Source: CAWHYG01 sp963833505
Lineage (GTDB): Bacteria > Eisenbacteria > RBG-16-71-46 > CAIMUX01
Direction of reading: 5' to 3'
Length of the DNA stretch: 64,000 nucleotides
NCBI GenBank assembly: GCA_963833505.1
Contig: CAWHYG010000007.1
Coordinates: 1,798,001-1,862,000 of the forward strand
The position numbers and the translations under genes were made by a program. Shown one piece after another: positions 28,921 to 37,900 of the stretch; the first letter of the stretch is position 1; each line of letters starts with the position of its first letter. The notes under the pieces are model-generated. The model did not search any database. It was not told the origin of the DNA and saw only the letters and a program-made list of their open reading frames with translations.

Positions 28921-29294
28921 CGTCGCCTCCTTTGCGCTCACGTTCGCGCCCGTCCGGCTCCGGCGAACCGCGGAGCCGATCTGGCGCCGCTCCGGGAGGA
29001 GTCCCCGCGCGGCACCACGGCAGGTCCCGCGAGGGTAGCACGGCCGACGGCGGATCGTTCCGGCTCCGAGGGACTCACCGATGCTAGATCCCCTTTCATG
29101 AGAACCACCTACCTGTTATGATTGATTCTGGTCCGTTTTGTGCGGGCGCAGCCCGCTTGACAGGAACATCTTCGCACCGCCAACCAGAGGGGCACGGGCT
29201 CACCTGCACGATTCATGACCCCCCGGCCGTGACGGGGGACCCGGAACCATGCGGGCCGGGGACGCGATCCCCGTTTCCCAGGAGGTACCAAGTC
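28921..29294. other. 374-bp divergent intergenic region
   Basis: It lies between the SDR gene and the first M1 peptidase gene. An extended -10 candidate is described separately at 29114. A perfect TTGACA at 29157 has no usable -10 element at the right distance. No gene is seen. Confidence 0.5.
29114..29122 (+). promoter_or_regulatory. Candidate extended -10 promoter of the M1 peptidase gene
   Basis: TGTTATGAT (29114-29122) matches the extended -10 pattern TGnTATAAT except for one base. The -35 position 17 bases upstream is weak (TTTCAT). The predicted leader to ATG 29295 would be about 165 bases. Confidence 0.3.
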
Positions 29295-32153
29295 ATGCGG
29301 CTTCGTCGGCCGGAACGGCAGGCATGCGCGTTCGCCCCTGTCCTGACCCGGGCAATCCGATCTGGAATCGTGATCCTCGGAGTCCTTCTTGGGCTCTCCC
29401 CTGTTCGCGTTTTCGCGGGGACGGCCGAGGATCCCAAGGAGGTGCCCGACTCCCCCGCCTACCATCAGCTCGCTCCGCTCACGACCGGTCCCGGCGCAAC
29501 CGGGGGGACGGTCCTGTTCCCGCCGACGGCGGAGGGCTATCCGGGGGAGCTGCGAAGCCCTCGCGACGTCGCTCCCTTCCTGGCCTTCGAGAAGGCCGCC
29601 GCCATGAAGCGGCTCGACAAGGCGCAGCCGCAGGAGGAGCCGGACCCGAGAGAGGAATACTACGACGCCCGCTACTACGCGCTCGACCTGACCTTGAATC
29701 CGACCGCGAAGATCCTGACCGGAAAGGTGACTGATCAGTTGACGGTGGTGGTCGGTCCGCTGAGCCAGGTGGTGCTCGACCTCACGAACAACATGGCCGT
29801 CCTGTCGGTGACCTCCGCCGGGACGCCCGTCACCTTCTCCCATCCCAATGATCTCCTCACGGTCAACCTGGAGCGCCCGTACAACGTCGGCGAAACGATC
29901 ACCCTGGTCGTCCACTACTCCGGAAACCCGGCGGGCGACGCCTTCGGCTGGGGCACGCAGGGCGGTCACCCCATGATCTGGACCTTGAGCGAGGCCTTCG
30001 GCGCCCGCAACTGGTGGCCGTGCAAGGATTATCCGGAGGACAAGGCCGACTCGGTCGACGTCCGCGTGACCGTCCCGACCGGCCTGATCACGGCGGGCAA
30101 CGGCGTCCTGCGCGACCATTGGGACAACGGCGTCAACGCCTTCACCTGGTGGCATGAGAGCTATCCCATCACCACCTACCTGGTCATGTTCTCCAGCACG
30201 CCCTATTACGTCTACTCCGACTGGTACAAGTACTCCCCGACCGACTCGATGGAGATCCGCTTCCACAACTTCCCGTCGAGCATTCCGGCGGTGGTTCCGG
30301 TCCAGGCCAAGGTCAAGACCATGATCGCGACCTTCGCCTCGCTGTTCGGGCAGTATCCGTTCCTGAAGGAGAAGTACGGCCACGCCGAGTTCCTCTGGGG
30401 CGGCGGGATGGAGCACGAGACCTGCACCAGCCTGGGCTACTTCGGCGAATCGGTGGTCGCCCATGAGCTTTCGCACCAGTGGTGGGGAGACATGATCACC
30501 TGCCACGACTTCCACAACATCTGGCTCAATGAAGGCTTCGCCACCTACTGCCAGGCTCTCTGGGACGAGGAGGCCAACGGCGGCTACTCCTCCTACATGC
30601 AGGACATGTACGCCACCGAGTACTTCGGGTCGGGAACGATCTACGTGCCGGACACGAGCGACTGGAATCGGATCTTCGATTCCAACCTGTCCTATGACAA
30701 GGCGTCCTGGGTCCTGCACATGCTGCGCGGGATCGTCGGAGACACCACCTTCTTCCAGATCCTCCAGGCCTATCACCAGCAGTACCAGTATTCCACCGCC
30801 ACCACCGAGCAGTTCCGGGACGTGGCCGAGGCGGTCTCCGGCCGCGATCTCCACGCCTTCTTCCAGGAGTGGATCTACGGCGAGTACTATCCGATCTACC
30901 AGTATTCCTGGAGCTCCGCGGCCAACGGAGGAGGCTACGACGTCACGCTGGACGTCAAACAGCTTCAGACCTGGCAGCTCTTCAGCATGCCGATCCAGAT
31001 CGTGGTCACGACCCAGGCGGGGGATCAGAGCTTCCAGATCAACGACACCCAGGCCGACCAAGTCTTCACCCTGCACGTCACCAGCCTTCCGAGCAACGTG
31101 GCGCTGGATCCGAACACCTGGATCCTCCGGCAGGTGTTCGCGCCCATTCCGCCTCCGAGCTTCGATCGCAACATCCTGCTGGTCAACGGCCTCGACTGGA
31201 GCGTCTACGGGGCGGGGGTCACGTCCGCTTACCAGGACAACGCCTTCACCGGCAATTATGCCTACGACTTCTGGGACTGCTTCCCCACTCCCTCCGGCGG
31301 CTACCCGACCAACATGCCGGCGCCACTCGGCCACGGGGATCTGCCCCCCGACGTGCTCGCCCATTACAAGACGCTGATCTGGGTCGGAGGCGATTACGGC
31401 GGAGACGACATCAACTGGGCCGACGCCCCCATCTATTCCTACCTGGCGGCGGGGGGCAACGTCCTCTTGTCGACCCGGATGGCCGATGCCTACCTGGCGG
31501 ACCCGTACCGGGCCTACCTGGGAGTCACCTGGCTCGGGGAGGGAACGCCCACCGACTGCATCGCGACCTTGAGCGGCCTGACCAACATCGGACTTCTGGG
31601 CTCGCAGTCCTACACCGCCGGGTTCGACACGAACGTCGGGGCGAACAGCACGCTCCTGTACAAGGCGGTGGCCGGATTCAATCCCAACTGGGGCATCGGC
31701 GTCATCCAGGAGCCGCCCGGGGGCGGGCTCTACAATCCGAAGGGAGCCAAGTTCTGTCTCCTGAGCGGCCGCCCCTACCAGTGGGTCCATTCCGATCTGA
31801 GCACGAACATCTCGTGGATCCTGGCCAACAAGTTCGGACTGACCTCGGCGGGCGCCGGGCCGGTGTCGAAGCCGGCGGTCTTCCAGTTGGATCGGCCGTT
31901 CCCGAACCCGTTCGGCGTGACCACGACGGTGCGCTTCTCCCTCGCCTCCGAAGGCCGGGCGCGCCTCACGGTGTGGGACGTGACCGGACGGAAGGTGGCG
32001 ACGCTCCTGGACGGCGAGCAGAAAGCCGGCATCCATTCCGTTACCTGGGACGGGTCGCCCGCCGGCGGACATCCCGTGGCGGCGGGCATCTACTACGTCC
32101 GGCTTGAAGAAGGCAACCAGAAGGCCGAAGGGAGGCTGCTGAGGCTGCGCTAG
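29295..32153 (+). CDS. Secreted M1-family zinc aminopeptidase with C-terminal sorting domain
   Basis: The protein has 952 residues; ATG 29295 has GGAGGT eight bases upstream. A long N-terminal signal region (GIVILGVLLGLSPVRVFA) is followed by the M1 beta-domain (YYALDLTLNPTAKILTGKV). The substrate motif is GGGMEHET (about residue 370) in place of GAMEN. The zinc site is HELSH (about 391) with the third ligand in NEGFATY (about 411). After the peptidase comes a beta-rich segment of about 350 residues. A FlgD/Por-type C-terminal domain starts at RPFPNPFG (about 866) and ends LLRLR. It probably trims peptides outside the cell. A paralogue lies at 43738. Confidence 0.93.
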   Translation: MRLRRPERQACAFAPVLTRAIRSGIVILGVLLGLSPVRVFAGTAEDPKEVPDSPAYHQLAPLTTGPGATGGTVLFPPTAEGYPGELRSPRDVAPFLAFEKAAAMKRLDKAQPQEEPDPREEYYDARYYALDLTLNPTAKILTGKVTDQLTVVVGPLSQVVLDLTNNMAVLSVTSAGTPVTFSHPNDLLTVNLERPYNVGETITLVVHYSGNPAGDAFGWGTQGGHPMIWTLSEAFGARNWWPCKDYPEDKADSVDVRVTVPTGLITAGNGVLRDHWDNGVNAFTWWHESYPITTYLVMFSSTPYYVYSDWYKYSPTDSMEIRFHNFPSSIPAVVPVQAKVKTMIATFASLFGQYPFLKEKYGHAEFLWGGGMEHETCTSLGYFGESVVAHELSHQWWGDMITCHDFHNIWLNEGFATYCQALWDEEANGGYSSYMQDMYATEYFGSGTIYVPDTSDWNRIFDSNLSYDKASWVLHMLRGIVGDTTFFQILQAYHQQYQYSTATTEQFRDVAEAVSGRDLHAFFQEWIYGEYYPIYQYSWSSAANGGGYDVTLDVKQLQTWQLFSMPIQIVVTTQAGDQSFQINDTQADQVFTLHVTSLPSNVALDPNTWILRQVFAPIPPPSFDRNILLVNGLDWSVYGAGVTSAYQDNAFTGNYAYDFWDCFPTPSGGYPTNMPAPLGHGDLPPDVLAHYKTLIWVGGDYGGDDINWADAPIYSYLAAGGNVLLSTRMADAYLADPYRAYLGVTWLGEGTPTDCIATLSGLTNIGLLGSQSYTAGFDTNVGANSTLLYKAVAGFNPNWGIGVIQEPPGGGLYNPKGAKFCLLSGRPYQWVHSDLSTNISWILANKFGLTSAGAGPVSKPAVFQLDRPFPNPFGVTTTVRFSLASEGRARLTVWDVTGRKVATLLDGEQKAGIHSVTWDGSPAGGHPVAAGIYYVRLEEGNQKAEGRLLRLR

Positions 32154-32214
32154 CCGGCGCCTCCCTCAGTCGGCGCGGGCACGCACTAGCCTTCTGTCAA
32201 CGCTGAGCGTCACG

Positions 32215-32250
32215 GGCGGTCCTCCTCTTCGTGAGGAGGGCCGCCTTTTT
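32215..32250 (+). terminator. Rho-independent terminator after the first M1 peptidase
   Basis: GGCGGTCCTCCTC (32215-32227) pairs with GAGGAGGGCCGCC across a TTCGT loop, with one mismatch, and is followed by TTTTT. Confidence 0.88.
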
Positions 32251-32502
32251 GCACATCAGGTCGGTAGGGTCGAGGACTGGCGCGGTGGCCCATAGGATTC
32301 CCCTTGTCTGTCTCCGGGGCCAAAGAGTCCCCACAGCAGGGTAGGTATGGTCGTCATCGTGTCCTCCTTGGTCCTGTCGCCTTGCCATGTCCTCCCACCG
32401 GCCGGGAGCCTTGCTGCCCCGAGCTTGCCTGGACGAGTGGCCCTCGGGTGTCTGGTTCCCGGCCGGATGGAAGGAGCCGGTTCGAGCGGGAGAGTCCGGT
32501 TA

Positions 32503-33306
32503 CTACGAGGTGACCGTCACCAGCTCGCTCTCGGGTTTCGTCGTCGCGTGCACGCCGCCGCCGTTACCGCCGATCGCCCTTTCCGCGATCGCGGTCGCGG
32601 CGCCACCCGCACCGGCGACCCTGCCCACCTCCCCGCCGTTCCCATTCCCGGATGCGGGCGCAGGCGGGTTGGCCGGAGTGACGACGGTACCGGCGTGCCA
32701 GAAGAACGACTCCGCCCGACCCGGGATCGCGCTGTAGAGCAGGCTCAGGTCGTAGAAGTCGTGCTTGTAGCCCAACTCCCAGTCGTTGCGCTGGACGGAG
32801 AGCAGCCCCCGGGCCGTCCGCGCAGCGGCGCGGGCGGTATCCAGGGCGCTGATCGCGTCCTTGAGGTTGGTCAGAGCTGTGGTGAGAGGATCCACGTAGG
32901 CCGTCATCGCCGCATCGGAATCCTCATTCAGCTTGGCCAGGAGGTCCTCCGCCATGGCCACCAGCGACTTGCCGGGAACCGCGGCCGGCAGGACGCCGGT
33001 GGGCGGGAAGTAGGTATCCGTGAGGTCGGACCTGCGCCGGCGATTGACCCGGTTCTGGACGGCCGTCTTGATGGTGTGGAGGAGGTTGACCAGAGCCTGG
33101 CACATCTCGTCGCGCTGGGTCTGGGCCGAGCGGGCCGCGCTCTGCGCGGTGCGCCAGGCGTCGGCTGCCGCGACGAACTGGGCCTGGATCGGGGTGAACC
33201 TCTGTACCTGCGGCGCCAGTTCGGGAACCGGCGCCATCCGATCGAGGTGGATCTGGCCGATCCGCGCGACCTCGCTCGGGCTTGCGTTGTGCGATGGAGT
33301 CTTCAT
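32503..33306 (-). CDS. Hypothetical alpha-helical protein with Gly-rich C-terminus
   Basis: ATG 33306 (267 residues) has GGAGGGAG upstream. No family is recognised. Residues about 40-190 are Ala-rich helices with regular hydrophobic spacing (FVAAADAWRTAQSAARSAQ; LTTALTNLKDAISALDTARA), suggesting a helical bundle or coiled coil. The C-terminal 60 residues are low-complexity (PAPASGNGNGGEVGRVAGAG), ending ELVTVTS. No signal peptide or membrane segment is seen. It is the only gene between the first M1 terminator and the tandem repeat block. A structural or secreted helical role cannot be excluded. Confidence 0.65.
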   Translation of the reverse strand: MKTPSHNASPSEVARIGQIHLDRMAPVPELAPQVQRFTPIQAQFVAAADAWRTAQSAARSAQTQRDEMCQALVNLLHTIKTAVQNRVNRRRRSDLTDTYFPPTGVLPAAVPGKSLVAMAEDLLAKLNEDSDAAMTAYVDPLTTALTNLKDAISALDTARAAARTARGLLSVQRNDWELGYKHDFYDLSLLYSAIPGRAESFFWHAGTVVTPANPPAPASGNGNGGEVGRVAGAGGAATAIAERAIGGNGGGVHATTKPESELVTVTS

Positions 33307-33418
33307 GACGAGCTCCCTCCCGTTCGTGGGCCGCGCCAGGGCTCGGACTTTCCGGGTCCGTGACGGCCCTCTATACGGAAGAGGCAAAAAAAGCCCTTCA
33401 TGGGACAAAAAATCTTTC

Positions 33419-33439
33419 TGCCGGGTAAAATACCCGGCA
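33419..33439. promoter_or_regulatory. Perfect 9-bp hairpin upstream of the helical-protein gene
   Basis: TGCCGGGTA-AAA-TACCCGGCA. On the minus strand it is followed after six bases by a T tract. It lies 112 bases upstream of ATG 33306 and could be an operator, or a terminator for transcripts from the repeat block. Confidence 0.4.
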
Positions 33440-33570
33440 AGTGACGACGGCTACGACGTTTGTGTAAGCGGGGCTGGCGTCGCGACGACCGGAGAGACGG
33501 AGGAACCTATTTGGATTTATATGACGAGGTCCTCACGCGGATGTGACCTGTCCTGGTCCACCAAGTCGTC

Positions 33571-34116
33571 ATGGTTCGGCGGAATCAGAGCGTCCCGGTT
33601 GACCAAGGCGCGATGGTTCGGCGGAATCAGAGCGTCCCGGTTGACCGGGGCGTGATGGTTCGGCGGAATCAGAGCGTCCCGGTTGACCAAGGCGCCATGG
33701 TTCGGCGGAACAGGAGCGTCCCGGTTGACCGAGGCGCCATGGTTCGGCGGAATCAGAGCGCCCCGGTTGACCAAGGCGTCGTAGTTCGGCGGAATCAGAG
33801 CGTTCCGGTTGACCAAGGCGTCGTAGTTCGGCGGAATCAGAGCGTTCCGGTTGACCAAGGCGTCGTAGTTCGGCGGAATCAAAGCGTCCCGGTTGACCAA
33901 GGCGCCATGGTTCGGCGGAACAGGAGCGTCCCGGTTGACCGAGGCGCCATGGTTCGGCGGAATCAGAGCGCCCCGGTTGACCGACTCGTCACGGTTCGGC
34001 GGAACCGGAACGCCCCGGTTGAACAGGTCGTCATGGTTTGGCGGAATCAGAGCGCCCCGGTTGACCGACTCGTCATGGTTCGGCGGAATCAGGGCGTCCC
34101 GTTGACCGGGGCGTCA
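33571..34116. repeat. Tandem repeat, 13 copies of 42 bp
   Basis: Units begin at 33571, 33613, 33655 and so on to 34075, each exactly 42 bases, with no insertions or deletions across 13 copies and only base changes. A degenerate fourteenth copy follows after one base is lost. The core is GGTTCGGCGGAATCAGAGCG followed by TCCCGGTTGACC. Because 42 is a multiple of three, several frames are open. On plus the unit reads MVRRNQSVPVDQGA; on minus it reads VNRDALIPPNHGAL. No ribosome site precedes either frame, so coding is unproven. There are no spacers, so it is not a CRISPR array. It ends 57 bases from an ISL3 element. Confidence 0.95.
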
Positions 34117-34173
34117 CAGTTCCGCGGAGATGGACCGAGGTGGACGACGGGGCGGCAGGGAGGGTGCAAAAAG

Positions 34174-35601
34174 GGCGCCTCTCGATTTTCGGTGGAATCA
34201 GGCTCATAGGATGATTTGCGCCCAGGGGTCATCGTGAAGAGAGCAACGCTGGTAGATCTTCAGTTTGAAGTATTCGGGATCACGGTAGCCCCTGGCCTGG
34301 CGACGGAGCTGGCCGATGAGGCCGTTGATCGATTCGACGAGGCCCATCTTGATCGGATGCTCGAAGCCGCCGATCAGCTTTTCCAGGTTCTCCCGCAAGC
34401 GATACCCGACTTTCACAAGAGGAGCCAGCCGGCTGCGGATGGCCATCCGACACCAGTTCAGCACCGCATTCCGCAGGGAACCAAGGCGGATCCAAGAGTA
34501 GTGGAAGATTCCACGCAGGCTCTCTTTCAGCAGATAGGCCCGGTGGAGCGTGCGGTTCCGGGCCAGAAGCTGTCCCAGGAGCCGCTTCTGCCCGAGATCA
34601 AGTGCCTCGTAGGCACGGAGCAGCATCCACTTCTTCACCTTGAACTGTCGTCCGACATCATCCCTGGGTGCCCCGCCAAAGGTCTGCCGCCGGATCTTCT
34701 CCACCGCCTCGTTCACCCACTGGATAATGTGAAAGCGGTCAAGCAAATGAATGGCTTTCGGGATGGCCGCCGCAATCGCAGCCAGATAGGCCGGCCCCAA
34801 GTCGCTGATCACCCCAACGATCTTTCGCCGTCCCTTCGGCCCCAGTTCTCGGAAGAAAGCCGCCAAGCTCTCCTCCTTTTTCCCTTCGCCGACCCAAATG
34901 ACCCGCCCCTTCTCGAGGTCCGTGACCACCGTGAAATAGACGTGCCCCCCGGTTCGAGTCACTTCGTCCACGCCGATCCAACGAACGCCTTGCAACGAAG
35001 GAGACGACCCGCCGAGCCCCATCTCGATCGACTCCTTGTCGATCCGGGCCACTGTGTCCCACGAAACCCCGGCCATCTGGGCAACCGCGGAGATGGGGAG
35101 TCGACGACAAAGGGCTGCCACCAGATCGAAGAAGTGTCGAGTCATCCGGTGGCCGGCCGCCTCCCACGGAAGACGTTCCACCCGTGTGCCACCACAGCAG
35201 GAGATCCGCCAAGGTGCGTAGACCACCCAGGTCTCGAAGTCTCCCATCGAGCGCTCCCGCCAACTTCGTTCTTCCGCCTCCTGAAACAGTCCTTCCCGAT
35301 GCGCCTTCCCGCACTCCGGGCAGTAGTGGAACTTCCGTCGGTCCAGGAGAAAGATCCGCTTGATCACGCGGTATCGCCCGTCGCCCGCATCCACCTCGTC
35401 GATCTCCACTTCCTTGACGCCAAACCCTTGCAGACTCCAGAGGGTTCTGACACCCTCCAGGTACTCCTGGCCACTCATTGGTGCCCTCCTTCTTGGACGA
35501 AGAAGACACCAGGGGAAACCAGGAGTTCTCTTTCCGCAACTCCTTCCTCAGCAGCCGAATCCGGCCTCAAGCCCAATCAACACGGGAATTCGAGAGGGAC
35601 C
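34174..35601 (-). mobile_element. ISL3-family insertion sequence (1,428 bp)
   Basis: The ends are GGCGCCTCTCGATTTTC (34174 on) and, read inwards from 35601, GGTCCCTCTCGAATTCC: 13 of 17 bases match. The element is flanked by an 8-bp duplication GCAAAAAG at 34166-34173 and 35602-35609, the length known for ISL3 elements. It contains one intact transposase gene. Intact ends and target duplication suggest recent arrival. Confidence 0.9.
34204..35478 (-). CDS. ISL3-family transposase
   Basis: The protein has 424 residues. An N-terminal zinc finger (FHYCPECGKAH, then SCCGGTRVERLPWEA) is followed by helix-turn-helix (ISAVAQMAGVSWDTVARID) and the DDE domain with D in GVDEVTR, D in HLLDRFHIIQ and E in GLVESINGL, the ISL3 signatures. 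Full length for the family. It moves the element bounded at 34174 and 35601. Confidence 0.95.
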   Translation of the reverse strand: MSGQEYLEGVRTLWSLQGFGVKEVEIDEVDAGDGRYRVIKRIFLLDRRKFHYCPECGKAHREGLFQEAEERSWRERSMGDFETWVVYAPWRISCCGGTRVERLPWEAAGHRMTRHFFDLVAALCRRLPISAVAQMAGVSWDTVARIDKESIEMGLGGSSPSLQGVRWIGVDEVTRTGGHVYFTVVTDLEKGRVIWVGEGKKEESLAAFFRELGPKGRRKIVGVISDLGPAYLAAIAAAIPKAIHLLDRFHIIQWVNEAVEKIRRQTFGGAPRDDVGRQFKVKKWMLLRAYEALDLGQKRLLGQLLARNRTLHRAYLLKESLRGIFHYSWIRLGSLRNAVLNWCRMAIRSRLAPLVKVGYRLRENLEKLIGGFEHPIKMGLVESINGLIGQLRRQARGYRDPEYFKLKIYQRCSLHDDPWAQIIL

Positions 35602-35689
35602 GCAAAAAGGGGGGGGCGCTCTCGGTGGTGGGGAAGGCGCGGCGCCGCTACATCGACCTGGCGATCTTGAGCAACGCCCGGTTGACCAG

Positions 35690-35807
35690 GTGCTTCATCC
35701 GATCCAGGGAGCTGTCCATGGATCCGGGAGTCCTGCCGCTGCTTGCCATCTGACGAGAGTCGGCAGATCTGGATGAACTCCTTGTGGACATCGAGGCCGT
35801 AGAACAT
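35690..35807 (-). pseudogene. N-terminal scrap of an IS110-family transposase
   Basis: ATG 35807 begins FYGLDVHKEFIQIC, the first strand of IS110 (DEDD) transposases with its first catalytic aspartate. Family resemblance is lost after about 25 residues and frames change. The whole stretch 35602-36009 holds no other gene; it leads into the flippase ATG. Confidence 0.6.
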
Positions 35808-36009
35808 GAGAGACTCTCCCTGGTCCCGGGAGAGAAGCGACTTCGGGGAAGGACGACAGCTACCTATTCGCGCTCGAGGCGCATCCGGGTGGGTCGAAGG
35901 GCGGCCAGTTATCATGACGGGCTCGAAGCCCATACCTCCTTTCGCCGCCGAGCGAGGGCACGGCGCCCCCCTCCGCAGGACCAGGACTGCATACCTGTTA
36001 TCATGAAGG

Positions 36010-37530
36010 ATGGCAACTGCGGGCGGGAGAGAAGGTACGGGGTTTTCGCGGAGCGCGGGGGGGCCGGGTCCGAGCTTTCTGAGGACGTTTGTCATTTACG
36101 GACTCGGGACGGTCGGACAGCGACTGGTCGGCCTGCTCCTGATTCCGGTCTACACTCGCCTGCTCTCACCCGCGGACTACGGCGTACTCGCGCTTCTCGG
36201 CGTCTTCGCCGCGGTCTACGCCAACGTGGCCGATTTCGGGATCTCCGCGAGCATCTTCCGCTTCTACATTCGAGAGCAGGACGAGGATGGCCGGCGACAG
36301 GTGTTGAGCGCCTGCCTGAACATCGTGGCCCTCGCCGCGGTCCCGAGCCTCTTCGTGTCCGCCGTATCCCCGGGGATCTCGCGCGTCCTCTTGGCGGACC
36401 CGAAGCTCTGGTTTCTGGTTGTCCTCAGCACGGCGCGGTGCTGGCTGGACCTTTTGATCCGCATTCCCATGGCCCCGATCCGCTCGCGGCAGGAATCAGG
36501 GCTCTACGTGCGGATCAACCTGTTTCTGACCTCGGTGACCCTGGCCCTTTCGCTCCTGCTGGTCGTGGTGCTTAGGATGGGTGTTCTGGGGGTTGTGCTC
36601 GCGCAGACCGTGACGAACGGGGGAGCGGCCATCTGGCTCCTCATCCGCTACCTCCCGCGTCCGCTGCCGAGGACGAAGCGGGCCATGACGGAGTCGATCC
36701 TACGTTACGGAATCCCGTTCGTTCCCTCGGGATTGAGCCAGTTCATCCTGAGGTTGGCCGACCGGTACATTCTGAGATTGTTCGAGCCGATGGCGGCGGT
36801 CGGGCTCTACTCGCTGGGCTACCGGCTGGGCGAAGGGATCAGCACCGCCGGCGAAGCGTTCTGGGCGGCGTGGCTTCCCTTCGCCTTTCGGACGGCACGG
36901 GAAGAAGGGGGGCGGCGGCGCCTCGCGGAGGTGGGGGGCACCTGGTTCGGTATGATCATCGCCATGGCCGTCCTGTTGTCACTCTTCAGCCTCGAGATAC
37001 TTCGGATTCTGACACCTCCGGCCTTTCACGGCGCGGCGCGCGTCGTGCCCGTGGTTGCGATCGGACTCGCGCTCTTCTCCTTCTATCCGGTCGCGGAGAT
37101 CTCGCTCCGAATCACCGGGAGGACGGGGCGCATTCCGGTGGTCAACGGACTGGCCGCGGTGGTGAACCTGGCGCTCAACTTCATCCTGATCCCGCGGATG
37201 CATATTCTGGGAGCGGCCTGGGCCACCGCGCTTGCCTACGGCGTCCAGTTTGCCGGTATCCTCTGGCTCGGCCACCGCAGCTTCCCGCTTCCCTTCCCCT
37301 ACCGGCGAATGCTCGCCGCCGCCGCCATCGCCCTGGCCGCAGGCATCGCCGGGATCGAGGTGGATCGGCGCCTGGTTCCCATGGCGGCTTTGGGCGCGAA
37401 GATCCTCCTCTTCGGAAGCGTCCTTGTGGCCGTGTTCCTGCTCCGTCTGGTTTCGGCCCGGAGGATCCGCGGGCTCCTGGATTCGCTGCGCCGGGACCGG
37501 CTGCGCGGCACCGCCAAGGGTTCAAACTGA
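36010..37530 (+). CDS. Polysaccharide flippase (Wzx/MATE-like, PST family)
   Basis: The protein has 506 residues; ATG 36010 follows GAAGG. About 14 hydrophobic segments from residue 24 to 490 match the oligosaccharide flippase architecture. The opening FVIYGLGTVGQRLVGLLLIPVYTRLLSPADYGVL is the family's N-terminal signature, and LADRYILRLFEPMAAVGLYSLGYRLG is its central block. It would move lipid-linked sugar units across the inner membrane. With the split acetyltransferase and the ATP-grasp enzyme it appears to be a remnant of a surface-polysaccharide locus broken up by insertion sequences. No glycosyltransferase or polymerase remains next to it. Confidence 0.9.
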   Translation: MATAGGREGTGFSRSAGGPGPSFLRTFVIYGLGTVGQRLVGLLLIPVYTRLLSPADYGVLALLGVFAAVYANVADFGISASIFRFYIREQDEDGRRQVLSACLNIVALAAVPSLFVSAVSPGISRVLLADPKLWFLVVLSTARCWLDLLIRIPMAPIRSRQESGLYVRINLFLTSVTLALSLLLVVVLRMGVLGVVLAQTVTNGGAAIWLLIRYLPRPLPRTKRAMTESILRYGIPFVPSGLSQFILRLADRYILRLFEPMAAVGLYSLGYRLGEGISTAGEAFWAAWLPFAFRTAREEGGRRRLAEVGGTWFGMIIAMAVLLSLFSLEILRILTPPAFHGAARVVPVVAIGLALFSFYPVAEISLRITGRTGRIPVVNGLAAVVNLALNFILIPRMHILGAAWATALAYGVQFAGILWLGHRSFPLPFPYRRMLAAAAIALAAGIAGIEVDRRLVPMAALGAKILLFGSVLVAVFLLRLVSARRIRGLLDSLRRDRLRGTAKGSN

Positions 37531-37535
37531 TCTGG

Positions 37536-37740
37536 CGCCGTCGGTCCCGAACCCGGCACGTTGGCTATCGTCGCATCGCCCGGGAGCACCTTGCCTTCAT
37601 CCGCCGCATCTCCGACGACCATCCCGAGCAGGGCGAGGACATAATCACGGGATGAAGCCCCGCGTTTCCTCGTTCACGACAACGATGGCATCTTCGGGCG
37701 GACCCTACGGGTAAAGGCACTCGACCACTTCATCTTTGTC
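37536..37740 (+). pseudogene. Remnant of an rve-type transposase
   Basis: One frame reads IAREHLAFIRRISDDHPEQGEDI, and then, after a change of frame, RFLVHDNDGIFG...LRVKALDHF. These are two separated blocks of the IS481-like integrase core (pre-core helix, then the second catalytic strand). The middle is missing, so the gene is dead. Confidence 0.65.
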
Positions 37741-37775
37741 GGCGCCGATCATATACCGCCGCCAGTTTCTCCAAC

Positions 37776-37896
37776 TCAACTGAGTTTCGGACGCGTGGGC
37801 CGGAGCACGCGTTTGGCAAATCGCACGGCCGAACAGAATCCCTGGTAACTGGATTTCCTCAGACGATTGACGAGGTTCTTCCGCATCAAGAAGACA
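37776..37896 (-). pseudogene. C-terminal fragment of the split GNAT acetyltransferase
   Basis: It reads SVFLMRKNLVNRLRKSSYQG and onward to KRVLRPTRPKLS and a stop at 37776. It continues the gene at 39893-40914 in frame when the IS1634 element and one CTAG copy are removed (GAT GCT AGT GTC). Together the parts make 380 codons, a normal CelD/BcsL length. Confidence 0.85.
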
Positions 37897-37900
37897 CTAG

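Noticed and set aside
29157..29162. TTGACA as the -35 box of the M1 promoter
   Set aside because: No acceptable -10 hexamer lies 15-19 bases downstream.
29109..32072. A 987-codon open frame on the minus strand
   Set aside because: Antisense shadow of the M1 peptidase, which has complete motifs, ribosome site and terminator on the plus strand.
33571..34116. CRISPR array
   Set aside because: The units are contiguous 42-bp repeats without unique spacers, and no cas genes are present.
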